Source of the DNA: Siphlonurus alternatus
Taxonomy: Eukaryota; Arthropoda; Insecta; Ephemeroptera; Siphlonuridae
DNA length: 64,000 bases
NCBI GenBank assembly: GCA_949825025.1
Contig: OX463781.1
Location: 29,645,192-29,709,191, forward strand
Direction of reading: 5' to 3'
How positions within the stretch are numbered: the stretch's first letter is position 1; every line of letters starts with the position of its first letter. The notes under the pieces were generated by a model, which ran no database searches, was not told the DNA's origin, and saw only the letters and a list, made by a program, of their open reading frames with translations. A program made the translations under genes and the position numbers. This document shows positions 53,201 through 64,000 of this stretch, in pieces.

Positions 53201-53766
53201 TTAAACAAAAAACAGTATTTGTCTTATTTCTAGTATAAAAAAATTAAAATACAGAGCAGCAAATATTCTTTATAATAAAAAATATATCTATAATAAAGAT
53301 AACATAGTATAATAATTTAAAACTTTAATATCAATATTGTATATCTATAGCCTGTAGGTGCAGACAGATAAAATATATACAAAACAATTTGAAAAAACAT
53401 TAATTAGATCAAAAAATACAGACAGATCGAAAACAATGTTTTTATCATCAGGATGTGTTATTTAAACTACTTTTCTTTTAGCTAATATTTTAATAAACTG
53501 ACCTTACTGGTAGAAAATATTAACCATGATATTTTAGTAACCTTCACTGTATTGCAATAAAGCTGATTGATAGTTGGTAGTTTGGGGCAATTAATTTAAA
53601 GCATGTATAAGGAAACAAGGTGCGTACGAAACGTCGACCTGAGAGCTGGGAACTTATCAGACCTGAAATAATAATAAGCTGGACTTACATGCAACTGACT
53701 AACATTTGCTTGATATTTTTACGTAACACATTCTGCTATAAAACACAGTTGTGTTATATTATGATT
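50282..53766. other. AT-rich intergenic stretch
   Basis: No gene recognised. A CGACCACCCCGGAGCCC patch follows the GA tract. Plus frames at 51,091-51,363 and 53,016-53,204 have no domain. GGTTTGAGTC near 52,742 resembles a B box but has no tRNA-like context. Confidence 0.5.
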
Positions 53767-54290
53767 ACCTGCATGATTTGTTATTGCATATTTGGATAGA
53801 GGACCTTGAATAGAGTAGAATATCGATCTCATTTTTTTTATTGCAGAAATGAATAGAAGGTGCAAAGTCATGCAACCCTGAATTTTTTCAGATTTTTTAG
53901 AGTCTGGGAACCATATATTTTTAAAAAATTATTGAAAGTTCTTTTTGTGACATCACGAGACGCCGCTCTTTAACTGAACCAAATCAGGGTAGTGTTACTT
54001 TTCACCCTCTATCCATTTTTGCAATAAAAAAATTGAGGTTGATACTCCATTATGTTGTGTCAAATTTCTTTACATTTTTTAAACCATCAAATTTTAGAGG
54101 AAAGACGCTTCATATGAAGTCATATTCATGCAACATCTTTCCCCATGCTTGCGTGCTAAATATTTGCATGACTATGACGTCACAACATCTTTTACCTCGA
54201 GTTTGAAGGTGTTTTGGGTAAAAAAAAAACTGATAATTTTTGACAATGCGGTCCTTTATCCAAATATGCAATAAAAAAGTTTATGCAGGT
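53767..54290. mobile_element. MITE related to family A, carrying a nested insertion
   Basis: The outer ends are ACCTGCATGATTTG, then TTATTGCATATTTGGATAGA and GGACC on the left, and the complement of the right end reads ACCTGCATAAAC, then TTATTGCATATTTGGATAAA and GGACC. A further inner dyad pairs AGTCATATTCATGCAA (about 54,117) with TTGCATGACTATGACG (about 54,164). The part TTTTTATTGCA..TGGATAGAGG is shared with family-A ends, so the two families appear related. The family-A copy at 53,811-54,049 interrupts it close behind the left terminal repeat. Confidence 0.75.
53811..54049. mobile_element. Family-A MITE, copy 3 (nested)
   Basis: About 239 bp. Left end TAGAGTAGAATATCGATCTC then AGAAATGAATAGAAGGTGCAAAG; right end CACCCTCTATCCATTTTTGC then TTGAGGTTGATACTCCA. 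It is shorter than the other two copies because the inner stem (TTTTTGTGACATCACGAGACG near 53,942) has lost its partner. No coding capacity. Confidence 0.8.
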
Positions 54291-54920
54291 TGTTGTCCAC
54301 TCTGTGTTGCTTTGTTAATATTTTGGGCACATTTTAATTCCAGAACTTGCATTTTCCCGGTATCTTTTAAATTAAAAATTTCTTGCAGGGGACTTTAAAC
54401 TCGCATAGAAAATTTGAAGTGGGTCTTTCTAGTCAGTTTTCATAAAAAATTAATTTTAGAAGTTTAACATTGAACTTGAATTTCATGAAACCATAAATTA
54501 TTCAATTTTAAAGCTTTCTTAAATTCATTTGATATATTGAAATAATCCTTTGGCAGTAACTGAGATTAATCGTTGATTAAAATTTTTAAAATAATGAAGA
54601 CAAAAAAACTCGTTTTTCATCCACATGTAAATTTATCTCAACGTGAGGTCATAACTTGCGGTCATTTTATCGACGAGCGTGCCCCCCAGCGTGCCCCTCA
54701 TACATATTGATAATGTACAGACTGTCAGCTTGAATTATGTCATACTTCCAGCCTTTATTATAATTTCAAATCATTTTAGAATGTTTGATAATTTGATTGC
54801 ATGATTCATCAAAAGTATTTTAATAAATAACTCATTTTGTATCTTATTATAAGGAAAATCGGGGCAATATTTCTTTTTTTTTTTTTTAATTTTTTTTTAC
54901 CTGTGTATAGTAGGATTTAA
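54291..54920. other. AT-rich intergenic stretch
   Basis: Nothing recognised. A small GC-richer patch (GAGCGTGCCCCCCAGCGTGCC) lies at about 54,676-54,697. Confidence 0.5.
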
Positions 54921-55005
54921 TTCACCTCTCGCACTGCCAGCCAGCCTAATTCAATTACTAAACGTGCATGGTTAGTGCGAAACCTAGATAATTCTCTTCG
55001 TGAAT
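54921..55005. repeat. Short hairpin repeat, copy 2
   Basis: CCAGCCTAATTCAA (about 54,941), AACGTGCATGGTTAGTGCGA (54,961) and AACCTAGATAATT match, in opposite orientation through the centre and in direct orientation through the arm, the hairpin at 2,545-2,645. This supports a small dispersed family. Confidence 0.5.
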
Positions 55006-56395
55006 TTCCCCCAATATTTTTAATAACATTAATTAATAAAAATGTATTAACGCTTTCTATTTAAAAAAAAAAAAAAACATAAAAAGTATTTTAAATCGTT
55101 TATTTTTTCATAGTCTATAATAATTATTTGTATTTTCTTTAAAAATGATTATTCATTTGATGTAATTTTATATTATTATATCTCCTATTTTTAATGATTA
55201 AATTAATGAATTTACCCGTGCACGATGTAATTATTGTAATTAATATACATTTTATATATTATTTGTATTTACTAAAATAATTATCACAATTTAGAGATAG
55301 TAAAGTTTATTTTCACAAGAAGTATAATAAAATGATTTTATTAAATACAGATAGTGTACAGATACAATTAGACATAACTTAATAATAAAGACGGACATAT
55401 TATATAGAACATAGACATAAAAAAAAGAGTTGTAGAACAAAAATATTAAATCAGATTGATAAATACAGTAATACTTAAAAATATACATACTAATCATATT
55501 ATTGCAATAGAAGCTATGGGAGTCAAACAAGAAGTATAATATAATGTGATATAATATGAACTGTGGGTGACCTGTTAGCGAATAGTTAAGAATATCTTAC
55601 ATTTTTTTTTATTTCTTAGCATGTATAATGTCAATTGTTTCATAAAATATGTAACATTTTAAGTTAATTATAATAAAAGCTAAAAAATATGGAAAATTAT
55701 TTTAAAAATATATGTCCGATATTAAAATTTAAACACTATTAGAACCATTTGAGGTTCACGAAATATTGTGCAATTTTAATACAAGACCACATTTTATTTT
55801 TTATTTATTTTATTTATTTTTTATATTTTATGACATAATATAATAATATATATTTAGTTAACAACACAATTATGGTTAGAGTGTATATTAAATATAATAC
55901 ATGTTATTTATAAACTTTAATTTATGCAATGTATAATTCTAAAATTCGTAGAAAAAATGTCTCTACATTTCATGTTGATGAAATTAATGCTCGTAATAAT
56001 ATTGAAGGTAGTGGGCGAATATAATGCAACTGACTGAGGGGGCTGCTGGATTTGACGTAAAGGACAATCCATGCTTCTCTTCATACCGTGAAACTAACAC
56101 ACCACCATGCTAATTTAAATTTGCATACTGCTAGATTGTTTTATCATACGAACTATTAAAATGGGTCACGAATAATTTTTATACAAACTTTATCAATTTC
56201 ATGTCATTAATATTATATTACCAATTTTTTTTATCATTATTATAAAATGTTGATTGTATTAAAATTAACTCATGTAAAAAAATAATTATTTTTATAAATT
56301 TACTGAATATATATTATAACATTTCAAATTAACATTTTTTTTTTTTTTTAATAAAATGAAACTTTCATAAGTTAAAAAATATGTTTATGTAGAAG
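55006..56395. other. AT-rich intergenic stretch
   Basis: Nothing recognised. The minus-strand frame at 55,291-55,530 is Tyr/Ile/Phe-rich and looks like chance. Confidence 0.5.
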
Positions 56396-56560
56396 AGTGT
56401 CCATAAGTTGGTTGCTGGTAAACAAACACGGGGGTATGAATTATTCGTGGCCCGTAAGATAAGAGCCTCCGTGCGACACGCGATCGTCACACAAAGGGGG
56501 CGTGGCCGTCTCAGGCGTGGTGGGACAGGACACTATTACAGACGCCATACACTCAAATAT
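56396..56560. promoter_or_regulatory. GC-elevated pocket
   Basis: Contains GTGCGACACGCGATCGTCAC near 56,471 and GGGGGCGTGGCCGTCTCAGG near 56,497 (GC-box-like GGGGCGTGGC). A plus frame through it (56,408-56,617) is Arg-rich with no recognisable domain and no good ATG context. Confidence 0.3.
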
Positions 56561-57560
56561 CGTTTCCTTAGAATAAAATTGTTCAAAGTTTCAATACTTC
56601 TTGAAAACTTTTTATGAATGTAAAAAAAAAAAAAATGTTGTAACTTTAAATTGATGAGAAGTTTTAGAAATATATATTGTATAATGTATACAACTAAAGA
56701 AGTGTTTTAAAACATTGCAAGTCCTTGTTGTTTCAAAATCACATTTCAGTTTTGTTAAAGTAAAATTTCTTATTTTGAAAAAACTGAAGTTAAAAAAAAA
56801 AAAAAAAAAAATGGAGAACACGAATCTATATTTTTAAACATATAAAGCACTATAAGCTACAATTGAATTACAAGCAATCGCCAAAAATATAAGACCATCT
56901 TTTTCTTTTATATTATTTAAAATGTACGTTACTGTAATTGAGAATCCATATAAATTTAGCATTATTTTAATAATAAAATTATCTTATCGTAAGGTATAAT
57001 ACATGCGATGTATAAATAGGCAATGACGGTACCTTGACATTTTATAAATGCCAATTTTCACCTGGTGAAAACTTGTAATTTATTTTAATATCATGTGAAC
57101 TCAATGGCTTACAGCATTTTTTGTAAAATCGATTTCAATTTGCATAAAATAGATGGATTTTATTTTAAATGCTTTTAATTACTGTTTCCACGCGTACTAT
57201 CAATTTTTTATCGTTAAATTGAGGAAAAATTATCATGAAACCTGTATAACATATATATAACATATTTCAGTGTTCATACTGTCATATTATATTTTATGAA
57301 GCATCAGTTTCTATTTGAAGGATATCAAATAATTAATATAAATTAATAATATTAATTAATTAATTAATTAATTAATTAATTAATTAATATATATTAATAA
57401 ATAATTAATATATATAATTAATATATATTTCAAATTTATAAATATCCAGTTTGATCAAAGGGTTGTTTCCGAACGAATTAGTGAGAAACAAAATTTGAGG
57501 AATCTTTCTGCTTCATGAATGATATTTTTTATCAAAATTTTTTTCAGTACGGTTGAGAAA
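56561..57560. other. AT-rich intergenic stretch with (ATTA)n tract
   Basis: An (AATT)n run of about 9 units lies at 57,352-57,388. Poly(A) runs lie at 56,622 and 56,792. Nothing else. Confidence 0.5.
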
Positions 57561-57670
57561 TATAATACTGCCCTGGGGCATCGAGCGCACGTCCTCAGGG
57601 TACTACGAACCACACCCACCTCCCGAGGGCAAATCGCGTGCGTCAGTGATATGTGAGTGCAGATTGTCAC
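57561..57670. promoter_or_regulatory. Small GC-elevated pocket
   Basis: CTGCCCTGGGGCATCGAGCG (57,570), CACACCCACCTCCCGAGGGC and GCGTGCGTCAGTG in AT-rich surroundings. No supported frame. Confidence 0.25.
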
Positions 57671-59125
57671 AATGTTGATGGTGCAATATATGTTACATCA
57701 TATTCTTTTTATATAAAAAAGCACAGACGGAAGAGATAAAGAGAAGGAAGTTAAAACTGGAGATAGTTACAGTTTTGCTGTAGCTAATGGCGCTTCTGGG
57801 AAATGTAAGATCCAGGATATTACAGAGAAAAGGTTGCACTGGTGCACAATATCGAGATATTGGAGCCACATGAAGTCGGATGAGGATTGATTACGGTAGA
57901 CGTTAAGTTGATCTGACAGAGCAAAAGTAGCACATCTCGATAGAGTTATATATCATTACCGCTCAAGTCAGAAATAGTTTTTCCCGGAGTATTTTTAATC
58001 CAAATAGCTGGGACGTTTATAGGTTTATACCCTTCCTACTCTGTTTGGGGGCGTTGCCATAAGTCATTTTGAATCGACGACACATTTAAGAAGGGTTGCG
58101 TCATATTTTTGTTTGTATGTAAGTAGATGTTCATAGACCCGAACTTACGCCGAATATTCATGAATGTATTCATGTTCACCATAATGTGACGTGGAATATA
58201 CTAACCTCTTCATATACCTAAAATCAACGACCCAACTTACTACATAAGTATGCAAAAAATAAAATTTGGAAGTAAGTAGTTTTAATTATTGTTTGATACA
58301 AGGTTTCTCTTTTTCCTCTCAATATTAAATACATTATATATTATATAATTATGTTAGTAAATTATGTGAACACAAAATTTATTTTAAACAGCACCAAATT
58401 TTTGCATGTAGTAAAAGGAGAAAATAAACTTATCAAATAAGCTGCATACTTCCTTAATTGTTGTATGTTGCTAGCACGAATCTAAATCTACATCAGACTT
58501 CCTACAAGCATAAATAATATTGAAATTAATTCAAAAAAACAACCCTTAAAGTATATTAAAAGTAATGCAGAGGTTTAACTATATTACAAAGTATATTTGC
58601 GTATTTTATGGCGCACTTTTATCACAGTCATAAAAAACGATAAATTAGAATGAACAAAAATAAAAAATGTGTTTTGGTCACGAATAACACTAAATAATAT
58701 TACGTACGTTAGTTTTTTTTTTTTCTAAAATAAAAAATTCCCTTACTTAAATTATTAATACTCCTTTTTTAATATTATTATTTTTAAGATAACAAAAATA
58801 TTGGTGCATGAGCTTGGTTAACATAAATTTAAAAACAAGTTTTCATTATAAAAAAAAATAATAATGATAATAATATATGAGACAGTTTATTTATAGTCAA
58901 TATTATATATATTTCAACAATTAATTTTTAAACTGATTAAAATCTTTTTTAAAATACATAAATTTAAAGGATGAAAATAAAGATAGTATTTTATGAAGAT
59001 TTAATAATATTTATTTTGTTATAATAAATATAAGAAGGGGTGATGAATTGTTTACGATGCTACTACACTCTTTACTCACGATTGTGTATATACATATACT
59101 TTAAATCAAGAGAAGGATCTTGGTG
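57671..59125. other. AT-rich intergenic stretch
   Basis: Moderate GC to about 58,100, then AT-rich. No gene, RNA or repeat family recognised. Confidence 0.5.
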
Positions 59126-59591
59126 GCGTTTTTCATAATTCAACTCGGAGGCGCGCGTGTACGGTACACTTGGAAACATCATAAACGTTACTTCTGCTCT
59201 TTGTTTGAGATGTTACGCAGTGTACGGAAAAAACAAAGACTTTAAAATAAAACTGGGAGAGCTGAGCTGTGAAATTTTCTTCTCTCCCCCCAAATTACTA
59301 TCTTTCAGTTTAAACTGCAGCTTAGGAGAAGTAGCGTTCCAAATCTACGGAGGTGTACTTACCGCAGCAGTCTCTTATTTCTCGTTTCCTTCTCAACTGG
59401 CAATGTACATTTCAGTGATACCGACAGCAGTGGAGCAAGCTGGTGGTGTCACGCAATCCCATGGGCCAGTACCTCAGCCACAAAATAAACCTGTCATCAG
59501 TGATAACGTGCTATTTCGCTTGCAAAACCATAAAACATCAAAAGTACTTTATTACTTAAATTTAATGAAAAATAATATTGACAAGTATTAA
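59126..59591 (+). other. Open frame of 144 codons without ATG start; possible exon
   Basis: The frame is open from about 59,157 (GTG codon) to a TAA at 59,589-59,591, long for this AT-rich DNA. Composition is ordinary and non-repetitive (LGELSCEIFFSPPKLLSFSL, LGEVAFQIYGGVLTAAVSYF, VEQAGGVTQSHGPVPQPQNK), becoming Lys/Asn-rich at the end. The first in-frame ATG is near 59,403, two thirds of the way in. I recognise no family. It may be an internal or terminal exon, a decayed transposon part or a stop-poor GC pocket. Confidence 0.2.
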
Positions 59592-59631
59592 ATTCCATTG
59601 CATACAATATTACAATACATATTTATTGGGG

Positions 59632-59735
59632 AAGGTATGGTGCAGTGCGTTTGACCGGGTCTCGTCAGATCACCGAAATCAAGCAACGCTTATAGTGTAG
59701 TATATATAATTAGTTGGATGGATGACCATTTTCGA
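59632..59735 (+). pseudogene. 5S rRNA-derived fragment (5S pseudogene or SINE3 head)
   Basis: GATCACCGAAATCAAGCAAC at 59,668-59,687, preceded by CTCGTCA, matches the highly conserved middle of animal 5S rRNA. GGATGGATGACC at 59,716-59,727 matches the C-box region. These carry the internal Pol III promoter blocks (A box and C box). The distance between them is about 8 nt longer than in functional 5S, and the GC-rich link has become TATAGTGTAGTATATATAAT. The 5' quarter does not match well, and after GACCATTTTCG there is a run of 19 A (59,735-59,753) instead of the 5S 3' end. It is therefore not a working 5S gene. A retroposed copy or the head of a 5S-type SINE fits best. Confidence 0.75.
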
Positions 59736-61970
59736 AAAAAAAAAAAAAAAACGTTTCCCACCCAGGGATAAATCATGTAACATACTTTTAAATTAAAATT
59801 TCGAATGTTTATTAAGATATAAAAATTAAAGAGCATCATGTACAGATTTTTTCTAACTATCCATATAAGCGATACGTTCATGTGTATACTGTATTAAGAT
59901 GACGCAACTGTACAATATAATTGAAGCGAGTAAACTGATATTTACGAAGATTATTATTTTCATGGGTCATAAATACAGCTTGAATAAGAAAGTAACAAAA
60001 AAACGGTCTTATTTAATATCTTACAGTTTCATCTATATAATATATTAAATTTGTTTGACATTGCTGTCAAGAATTAAAATAATTTCATGTTTAAAGTAAC
60101 TCATTATTTTGTTAAACAATTTTAAATTTAATTAACTTATTGCTGGCGTATTTTTCATCCTTTGTGAGTTACATTTAGACGTATTTAAATTAACGACAAA
60201 AAAATCAACACGAATTTAATAAACGTTTTAGCATTTACCTCTATACATTATAATTAATTTGATGGTTTCTAAATATTTAAATAGGTTCTATTAAATTTTA
60301 TGATGTAAAAAAAAAATATGAAACATCATAATATTCAATTTTCTTAATTTTTACAACTTAAAACGAGGCATGTAAATTCTGTTTACAGATTATTTCAGCA
60401 GCGATAGTTTATGATACAAGCAGGTAAGTAAGCACGCTCGCACAAAAATATCGTGACCAGGGATCGGCCTGACTGCTGGGAGAAGATATTTTACTATACA
60501 TGTCAATTAAGTAAAGATACACTCCTATCTCCCCCACTATCACTCGATTATTGTTCATTAACGCTAAGAAAACTGCCAGTTAAAATTGAATTTATTAAAC
60601 GTCTTTATTTTTACCCGAAGGCCACGTTTTAAAAATGCTACTATGTGTGTGGTCATTTAATTTTCTCGGCAAGCATCAAGCCAATTAAAAAATATCAGTT
60701 TGCACGTGTTGAGACAAAAAAAAAAAAAAAAGTAATAAAGAGTGACGTTAAACTATAAAATTAATAGAAATTGATTATGTTTATTAGTTGCAACGAATTA
60801 CTTTAGTTAATGATGAATTGATATGTGATTCATTATAATATTAAAACGTTTCTTCTTATTGTAAATTGAGATTAAAATATTAGATAGCTGTTTTATCTAT
60901 GTATAGAAAATAAGTTCGTTAAATTAATTTGAAAGCTCTAAATCGATTTTTTTTTTCCTTCTTTCGTGTACTTTCAAATGAAGTAAAATAAAACTTGATG
61001 AAATTATTTGAAACATTCAAATCTTCATCCTGATTAAATTTCTAGTGGTTTTACTTCTCTAAGCAACATGGGTAATATTATTCAGAGCTGAGATAAACTT
61101 TTGCAAGTTATGTAAGTATAACGTAGCGATTCGTAAAGAAGGATTGAGTTTAGGTCCTTGGTTTGTGTGTATTTGTATTGATATTGCTGCTGGCTTGCTT
61201 TGCAATATAAGCTGTTGCAGCACCCTACCCTCCTCTTATAACTTGGTAAGTTTAATATCGCAATTCCATTGCAATATAACTCTGATGCTTATAATCGCTC
61301 TTGATGTGGAATTAGAACTGGAAATGCCTAAAACCCTCTTCCCGGTCTTCCCCTTGAGAGACTGTTCATTGAAAGATATAAACGTTGTAGTGTCTCCCCT
61401 ATACTTTTGTGTAGCAAGACGTGAGTGGTGGTCAGAACAACCCTGCATGCAGCACCCTTAGCCGGCCAGCAAGTATCATTAGCGTAGCAACTACGCCATG
61501 TTGTTTATTTATACCGCAAATGTCACTGCTGCTGCATATAATAAAATAAAAGGTCAGTATTTTTCATTATGTTTCATGAAAAAAAAAGTATAATAAAATT
61601 CCCAAGAGACTCATCATATAAGTGTAAAATAAATATTCTGATGTAACTTTTTTTTTAACATTGATGTATTGTAGGTATGTCTAAATACTGCCGTTTACGA
61701 TTTAGAAAATACATCTCACTGTAAACTTTTTGGCACTCTGCCAGAAATATACTCCTTTTCTCTTCCTCTTTCCCCACTCACCCACGCCCGCAAGTTTTGT
61801 AGCACTGACTAGACTGTTCGTGTACCTTTTCATCTCAATATCTCACACACTACAGTGCTCACTGGGCTTGATATGTCTACTGCTGCTGCTGCTGTATGTT
61901 TTGGCTTTACGTGGTGTACATATATATTATATTATATAATATTATATAGATATACTATAGTAGAGGATAG
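59736..61970. other. AT-rich intergenic stretch
   Basis: Poly(A) to 59,753, then CGTTTCCCACCCAGGGATA, then AT-rich DNA. Frames at 61,144-61,461 (plus, 105 codons) and 61,236-61,448 (minus) overlap in a slightly GC-richer patch without recognisable domains. A (CTG)n run lies near 61,880-61,894. Confidence 0.5.
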
Positions 61971-61974
61971 GCCA

Positions 61975-62255
61975 GTAGTATCGTCCGTGTAGAAGGAGCA
62001 GCTAGTAGCAAGAGCGGTGAGCCATATTTCATACTCGCGCGCGTTCTGCGGCCAAGCCTGCAGCTGTAGCCACTGATCACGTGGTATCAATCCTTCAAGT
62101 AAGCTTGCTTGCCCAGCCGTCCGCCCTTTGACCCCGAGGGAGCTCTCATGAATATGAAACACGCGGGGTCCTCCTCCACCGGTCGGCGAACCACAAAACT
62201 GCTCCTCTTCGCTCGCGTCAGCCACGCTTGTACCCGCTGCTACCACCAACCAAAT
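61975..62255. promoter_or_regulatory. Strongest GC/CpG pocket, with minus-strand frame
   Basis: A roughly 270-bp island with many CpGs (CTCGCGCGCGTTCTGCGGCC near 62,034; GCCGTCCGCCCTTTGACCCC near 62,117). A minus-strand ATG frame from 62,249 reads about 80 codons of ordinary composition (starts MVVAAGTSVADASEEEQFCG; includes GLIPRDQWLQLQAWPQNARE) before turning AT-rich. No family is recognised. It could be a first coding exon, a 5' UTR or a CpG-type promoter. Confidence 0.3.
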
Positions 62256-62870
62256 TGAAATATCGAGCCGTCATGTTTCAGATCACTCTTTTTTTTTTTT
62301 TCAATGTGTATTCCGCATATATACGAATCAAGTAAAACGTTTTACTGTTTGCTCTTCTTTCAAAGTCAAACTCAATGTATTATTTATTCTTTTTCCTTTT
62401 CTGTATACATTTTTTTTTTTACAAACATGTTTTTTTAAAGGAATTTTAAAAAATAAATAAAATAAAAAATATAAATTTTAATATTTGTTTATGCATTTTA
62501 TAAAATATGTTTATGTATAAATATAAATGTATTCAATAACATATTTTGTATACTATTTTCAGCATTCTATATTATTCTATAGCTAAATTACTTTGGGCAT
62601 TTTTCAGGTATATCTATTATCTATATCTTTACTTAATAAAAAAAAAATATGAAATTACATGTTTTCTTTTTGTAATTATTTTGATAAAAAAATAACAAAA
62701 AATATGATCAGTTATTTTATCTAACCACACTTAAAAAAATATGCCTGAAAGTCAAGTTAGCAAAAGCTTGAACTTGATCTGTGTGTTTTTGTTCAGCTGT
62801 AGAAATCTCGAAGAAGGAGAGAAAGAGAATCTGTCTACTGGTTGCTGGCAGAAGATATCAAACACGATCT
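62256..62870. other. AT-rich intergenic stretch
   Basis: Nothing recognised beyond T and A runs. Confidence 0.5.
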
Positions 62871-63070
62871 CTTAAGGAGGACAAAAAAATAACCCCCCCG
62901 TCAGAAGAACGGGGGCAGCAGGGAAGATGAATGACCTTCAGTCCCGGGAGCTGCTTCTCCGACAACCACGACGATGGCAATAATGTGCCCCCCCTTCCCC
63001 CGGCATACCCGCTCAAGCGAGAGTGACGTGTAGCCCTCACGCAACGACCCGACACTCTCTTGGCGGTGCC
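62871..63070. promoter_or_regulatory. GC-elevated pocket
   Basis: CCCCCCCGTCAGAAGAACGGGG (62,894 on) is a small dyad. CCCCCCCTTCCCCCGG and TGACGTGT are also present. A 65-codon minus frame is without a domain. Confidence 0.25.
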
Positions 63071-63535
63071 ATCACGTTCCCTTAACTTGTATACTTATGC
63101 TTACATAATGTACCAGCTATAAAATTTTACGATGATATATTATCATATGCAAATCTAACAATGATTATTTTATATGTAAATAAAAAAATTAATAAATTTA
63201 CACGTTTTTGAAATGCATATTATTAGGTTATTTTCAAATTCAATGTATTCAAGTAAATCAATGAAGTGCAATTTACGAAAATTTTATACTGAAATATAAT
63301 AATACAGGACCTACATTTATTTTTTTTAGTTGACCTACATTTTAATTATCACATTTAAATTTGAAAAATATTTTATAAACAATTAAATTAATAATTTTTC
63401 ATTTAAAGAATTAAATTTAAATTGTTTCGTACACTACACTATAATATGCCATATAGCAAATTTCTGCATCAAACGAAAGATCTGTAACTAGATCGTTGAG
63501 TGTTCTGTTCTCTCTCTGAGAGGGAGATCTATTAC
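63071..63535. other. AT-rich intergenic stretch
   Basis: Nothing recognised. Confidence 0.5.
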
Positions 63536-63790
63536 CATCATGCCTGCTCGCACGGGGTAGAACAAGAATCCTTTTGTCGCGTACTCAAGAAGCGTAGAAG
63601 AAAAGGGTATAAGGAAGAGGGGGGAGGAGGGGGGACAGCAAGTCCCGGAGAAGACGTATCGGGATCATAAGTCGCGGCGTCGTAGCGGGGACAAGAGGTA
63701 TGGCCCCGCGAAATTAAACTCCGCTGAGCCCTCGACCGCCGCATATACGCAGCTTCGTTCAAAAGAAGAGAAGGAAAAACCAGTCGACCC
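63536..63790. promoter_or_regulatory. GC-elevated, purine-rich pocket near the right edge
   Basis: AGAGGGGGGAGGAGGGGGGA (63,617) and CGTCGTAGCGGGG, CpG-rich to 63,745. A minus frame (63,538-63,762) opens MNEAAYMRRSRAQRSLISRG and includes a Pro run from the purine tract. No family is recognised. Together with the pockets at 62.1 and 63.0 kb it marks the window's densest GC cluster. Confidence 0.25.
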
Positions 63791-64000
63791 TTGCTTTCAC
63801 ACAGAAAAGAACATGATGGAATGAGGAGGATAAAGAACGTTAAAGCACAAGATTTTTTTTTTTTTTTCGAAAGTAGAATAGAACATCAAGAAGAAGTAGA
63901 AGAATTTTCAAATAAATGAAAAAAAGGAAAGAGAGAAAAATCAGGCAAAACGTAATATATATACATATTCTTTCCCCCTATTTATATATATATGCACATA
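63791..64000. other. AT-rich right edge
   Basis: Purine-rich (AAGAAGTAGAAGAA, GGAAAGAGAGAAA), then AT-rich. Nothing recognised. Confidence 0.5.

Noticed and set aside
59632..59735. Functional 5S rRNA gene
   Set aside because: Changed spacing between promoter blocks, poor 5' match and missing 3' end replaced by an A run.

Overview
This window looks like gene-poor, strongly AT-rich nuclear DNA from a eukaryote, probably an arthropod (an AT-rich insect such as a hemipteran would fit, but the species cannot be fixed from this sequence). The evidence is the low GC content by eye, no bacterial-style gene packing, long simple-sequence tracts ((CT)n, (GA)n, (TA)n, (AGAAT)n, (TATAA)n), many hairpin-type non-autonomous DNA transposons, remnants of animal-type non-LTR retrotransposons and a 5S-rRNA-derived fragment. 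I see no complete protein-coding gene. The only stretch I recognise as protein is the C-terminal end of a non-LTR retrotransposon ORF2 at about 29,016-29,459. Most other open frames are chance frames in AT-rich DNA or translations of microsatellites. Several begin at GTG or another non-ATG codon.

Layout. 1-9.8 kb: AT-rich DNA with a GTAC-rich paired-repeat element (1.5-2.46 kb), a hairpin repeat (2.55-2.64 kb) that recurs at 54.9 kb, a 32-bp perfect palindrome (6.63 kb) and a (CT)n tract. 9.87-10.18 kb: first copy of a roughly 300-bp MITE family (called family A here), then a second (CT)n tract. 13.3-13.8 kb: a 385-bp (AGAAT)n array joined to what looks like the 3' end of a minus-strand retroelement. 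19.8-26.0 kb: the main feature, a fold-back structure of about 6.2 kb. Its ends are long inverted arrays of a short GAATTGAATCTAAA-type motif, each array switching orientation in the same forward-reverse-forward order. They enclose a second, 2.9-kb inner palindrome built of diverged tandem units of about 340 bp, and a family-A MITE sits near the palindrome centre. 29.0-29.9 kb: truncated LINE 3' end. 37.4 kb: short MITE beside a (TA)n tract. 41.9 kb and 49.0 kb: two long hairpins. 53.8-54.3 kb: a family-A MITE nested inside a related element. 59.6 kb: 5S-rRNA-like fragment with a poly(A) run.

Scattered through the AT-rich background are compact GC-elevated pockets of 100-270 bp, at about 1.1, 4.1, 12.9, 17.75, 31.8, 38.3, 41.55, 43.4, 44.8, 45.3, 56.5, 57.6, 59.3, 62.1, 63.0 and 63.65 kb. 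They contain CpG, GC-box, CRE-like and E-box-like words and are the best candidates for cis-regulatory elements, non-coding exons or isolated exons of a gene extending beyond the window. Their function is inference only.

There is no operon or pathway to describe. The window is best read as an intergenic or intronic landscape shaped by transposition (LINE tails, MITEs, a fold-back element) and microsatellite expansion, with possible regulatory islands between.
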